Position numbers and translations under genes: made by a program. Source: Zerene cesonia (Eukaryota > Arthropoda > Insecta > Lepidoptera > Pieridae). Taken from it: a stretch of DNA of 64,000 bases. The DNA lies in NCBI RefSeq assembly GCF_012273895.1, contig NC_052122.1, positions 9,114,001 to 9,178,000 on the forward strand. Direction: 5' to 3'. Positions within the stretch are counted from its first letter, which is position 1, and every line of letters begins with the position of its first letter. Of this stretch, positions 60,382 to 64,000 are shown one piece after another. Below the pieces are notes generated by a model. It saw only the letters and a program-made list of their open reading frames with translations, was not told where the DNA came from and made no database searches.

Positions 60382-60588
60382 ATCCTATTAATATTATAAA
60401 TGCGAAAGTTTGTAAGTATGGATGTATGGATGTTTGTTACTCTTTCACGTAAAAACTACTGAACCAATTGCAATGAAATTTGGTACGTAGACAGCTGGAT
60501 AACTGGAATAACATATAGGCAACTTTTTATTCCGATATTCCTACGGGATACGGACTTACGCGGGTGAAACCGCGGGGCACAGCTAGTA
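60382..60588 (+). mobile_element. Lep1-type Helitron-like element, copy 5
   Basis: Runs from ATCCTATTAATATTATAAATGC to CGCGGGGCACAGCTAGT, with the CTAGT end intact. Confidence 0.85.
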
Positions 60589-63500
60589 CAATATAATTTT
60601 CAATTAACAAGCCATGTTATAACTTATTAATTATATTGTATATCTTATTCATTTTTATTTGTTAAATCTATGTATCCTATGTGTAAGTTATAATGTATCA
60701 GGTTTTGTATATTTAACAAAAATAAATAAGTAAATTATTAAACGTTTCCTAGAGCTCAAAATTCGTGAAAGCTCTGAAAAATTAGCATAACAGCATTGTT
60801 ATGTTGATTTTATTAACACTAATACATTTTCTATTACAGTAATAAATAGAAATACTTAAATCCGTTGTTTAGATTTAAAGATCTAAGCATACATATATAC
60901 AAACACACACCAATACGTAGTATAGTAATTTTATACTGAGGATAGATAATATAAATAAAGTAAAACAGAAAATTATGAAATAAACTTATATCATCTGTTT
61001 TATCCATATTAAAGAACATGCCATTATAAAATAGCTTTGAAAAATATTTCAAATATTCTAGAGTATCAATCGCGAAGTGGTTGCACGGATAAGGATTGTA
61101 ATAAAAGCTATAACATTATCCGCTTGTGCCTTCTTAGTACTGCTGTACAAAACATATTTTATCTATAAAATTAAATTCAATAGAAGAGGCCTTTAATGCT
61201 TTCAAATATTATCCACGCCTTTTATTCATACGTCTTTCTCCTTCCGTTTCTTTGCCTTTTATAATACATAACAAGGTCTATGAGCAAATGTAAGTAAATT
61301 TCCTCATACATATTACTAAGTAACATACAAAACTAATTACATTTTACGTAGCTGCATCTGAATGCGTTATTCTGAATGAGTTTTCATGTGTATGGTTAGT
61401 GAGACCCTAGTTTCATATAAAAGCGAAATAGTTTGTTGCATTGTGAGTCACACATTCACCGAATAGAAAAGAAATAAATGAGAAGCATTTCACACAACAA
61501 TATTAAACACGAAATGCTCAACTCGGAGAATAGTCTAGAAAATGTCGCTCAAATTGCCTCGTTCCATAACTTTGCAATATTCAGAGTATTTGTTAACCTG
61601 AAGAGCTGTATTGGGAGCCAACATTTTCCATCTCAACTTTCCCTTTGAACCCGAGTCAATCGGCTTATCGGCTGTGAATGCTTTTATTTAAAAGCAATAC
61701 ATAAAAACCCTTGATTTAAGAGAAACAAGAATCTCTCAAACGTTTGAATCCATTTTGAAAATAACATTTAGCGTAAATCCGTCTTCGAATACATTGGTTC
61801 TTTACCACGAGTATTCCATTTATGACAACTTGGTTTAATGCCTAATTTTTATTATATTTTAGTATTTCTTTATTCAGTTCTGTTACAAACAATTTACTCT
61901 TATTCTTATTAGCATTACTGTTCTTGTTCAAACTAAAATTTAAGTATCGCAATGTTATGCAGTATACAGTTTAAATTGTAGATGTTATGCCAGAAATTGC
62001 TCATTAGCATCGAATTAAAATAAACACCGAACTTAACTGTTTCAAGGTGCACAAAACTAACAAACTTTCAAATATACATGCAATTTTACTTCTGCTTTGT
62101 TATTATTGAAATATACACGAAGTTTAATTAAAACTTCCTCGAAGAAAGGCAGCGTTGACCTAGCACAGACATGCAATGGGTCGATTTTTCATTGCATATT
62201 CGACATTGAAAGTGTGAAACTTAGGAAATGCGCTTATGGCTTACTCCTTATAATTCATCTATTTTTCTTATATCAAGTCTTAATTCCTTCAGATGTGTAT
62301 ACGCGCAAAAGTTTAAAGTATAAATTCAGCTATAACACATCGACAGTCTATAAAACAACCAAAAAGACAGCGTGTTCACTTACAAATTGCAATTCACTAG
62401 TTTTCGAATATCCGATTAAGAGTGGTCATATAAAGTGCTGAAACGAGCAGTAAAAATTCTGCTTGAATTTTTCACACGCAAGCTCCGCAGCCTCGAACCA
62501 AATTGCACTGCTCACTTGTTTTTTAGCTCCGTCTATATTGGTTTTAGACTCTCTCCAATTATAGGCTGGAACTGTAAAGTTCGAAGGTAATTTTTCTACG
62601 CTTTTGTATGGTTTAGTTTTTTTGCTGGGCTGGTGTAGTGAGTGATATATGGTTTTGAGAAGTCTCATTAGAATAATAAGAAAGTTTATCTAAAAAAAAT
62701 ACCGTTTTGCCTAATATTTTATATTTAATATCATCACAATAAATAACCAATGCAGTAATCAGATAAAATCACTTCAATTTAGATGTTTTGTCAGCGTTAT
62801 CACGTACACAATTTGGTCGTTCTTTTACATAATTACATACAACCTATAACAGAAGAAGAATAAAATCAAAATGCACAGCTAGTTCACGTATAAATTGCTT
62901 TTAATAATAATGTAAGGTGCCCAATTTTTGAGCGATCTAAATATAGATTTACCGGGCTCAAGCCGCGCATGACACTGGATACCTAAAATTTGGTCCTTCA
63001 CAAACGACCCTCTTTCTCATTCGGCATTTGCTATTTCGCTAAGGTGAATATAAGATAGAGAGATAACGCTTCGGCTCCTTCGTTTATATTAGGGGTCTAG
63101 ACGAGTGGGATATTATAAATGATGTTTTCGTGAGTTACTTTGCGTGATCCGTTTTAACGTTGGCTAGTGTATTGATCGACTCTTTCGTAACGCGAACTTG
63201 AAAGTTACTAACGTATGGGAGGAGCTTATGTAACTAAATTTTTAGTTTGAGGTCATCGGTATAGGTACTTGTAAATTTAAAGTTTGTCTTCGTAATATTG
63301 CTTATGAGAATTGTATTGATGCAGATACATTGAAGATTTAATGCACACGTTTCAGAAGGAATTCATAATTTAATTTGCTATTATTAATTACTGTACAAAG
63401 GCCCTATAATAATATCACCGTTTGAATTAGTCACTCTTCTAAGATCCACAGAAATGCTGCTGAAATTTAGATATCTCATACAGCTGCTTATGATCGGAAT

Positions 63501-64000
63501 AATATGACATATTTGTGTATGTTTCAGTCGAATGGGAAAATTAATTTAAATTAAATCATTTTTATCCATACAAAAAATCATGTTTAAAAATATTCAAGCC
63601 GCAACTTTCAACCGAATTAAAACAAAGCTATAATGAACTTATAAAAATAAGACAGTAACTAAAAGTAATATTCAATTGAATTTTATCCTTATTTCAATTG
63701 AAGGAAAAGCAGATTTGTTTGCAGAAAGACTAAGAAAAAAATGCATGTGCCTAAATATAGTTTCAGAGAATCTTGGGAAAATGATGCCTCAAAAGATAAG
63801 GAGCATCGCGTTGTAGGCGAAAATATAATGCTGTCATACTTTGAAAAAGATATTAATGTAAATAAATCAAGGCAGAATACACCGGGGTAATCAAAGAAAC
63901 ACCCAGTCACCATACTTCCATCTAAATTTCGTTTACGAGTATCGGAAATGACCTATTTCGAATAACAAGTTGTTTACAATCCGAATATTTCGTTTCACGA
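60589..64000. other. AT-rich DNA to the window edge
   Basis: No supported gene. Overlapping open frames at 62097-62668 on the two strands have no recognisable homology or splice context. A slightly GC-richer patch at 62940-63240 is unplaced. Confidence 0.45.

Noticed and set aside
62426..62668. Open frame on the - strand considered as Rdl exon 1
   Set aside because: It has no signal-peptide-like hydrophobic core and no donor in the phase needed to join the exon at 57478.

Overview
This window is insect nuclear DNA, very probably from a butterfly or moth. It is AT-rich and gene-poor. It carries several copies of a short Helitron-like repeat of the lepidopteran Lep1 type and tRNA-derived SINEs, one of whose families ends in a TGATGATGATG tail. 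Its two recognisable genes have clean GT-AG introns. No bacterial, organellar or CRISPR feature is present.

Layout. (1) 261-350, + strand: the last coding exon of an unidentified Ser/Pro-rich protein whose other exons lie left of the window. (2) 351-29.9 kb: about 29 kb of AT-rich sequence full of repeat remnants. The only gene-like block is a GC/CpG-rich stretch at 22.9-23.8 kb that ends in a good splice donor and may be a first exon. (3) 29.9-36.4 kb, + strand: six coding exons of an O-GlcNAc transferase (OGT). The frame is intact through all exons and the two-part catalytic region is complete, but I find no exons for the N-terminal half of the TPR superhelix. The first visible exon starts in mid-superhelix and is phase-compatible with the 23.7-kb candidate first exon. 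This may therefore be an N-terminally short or divergent OGT paralogue, or its front exons escaped me. (4) 36.4-42.8 kb: intergenic, with two SINE copies. (5) 42.8-57.5 kb, - strand: the GABA-gated chloride channel subunit gene Rdl, from exon 2 to the stop codon. It has two pairs of mutually exclusive exons (exon 3 and exon 6), as known in Drosophila Rdl, and carries alanine at the TM2 2' position. The signal-peptide exon was not found. (6) 57.5-64 kb: probably Rdl intron 1 or upstream DNA, with repeats only.

OGT and Rdl are convergent. They are functionally unrelated: OGT is a nucleocytoplasmic glycosyltransferase and RDL is a plasma-membrane ligand-gated channel. The points most worth following are the missing N-terminus of OGT with its possible private first exon, and the GC-rich hairpins placed beside the alternative exons of Rdl.
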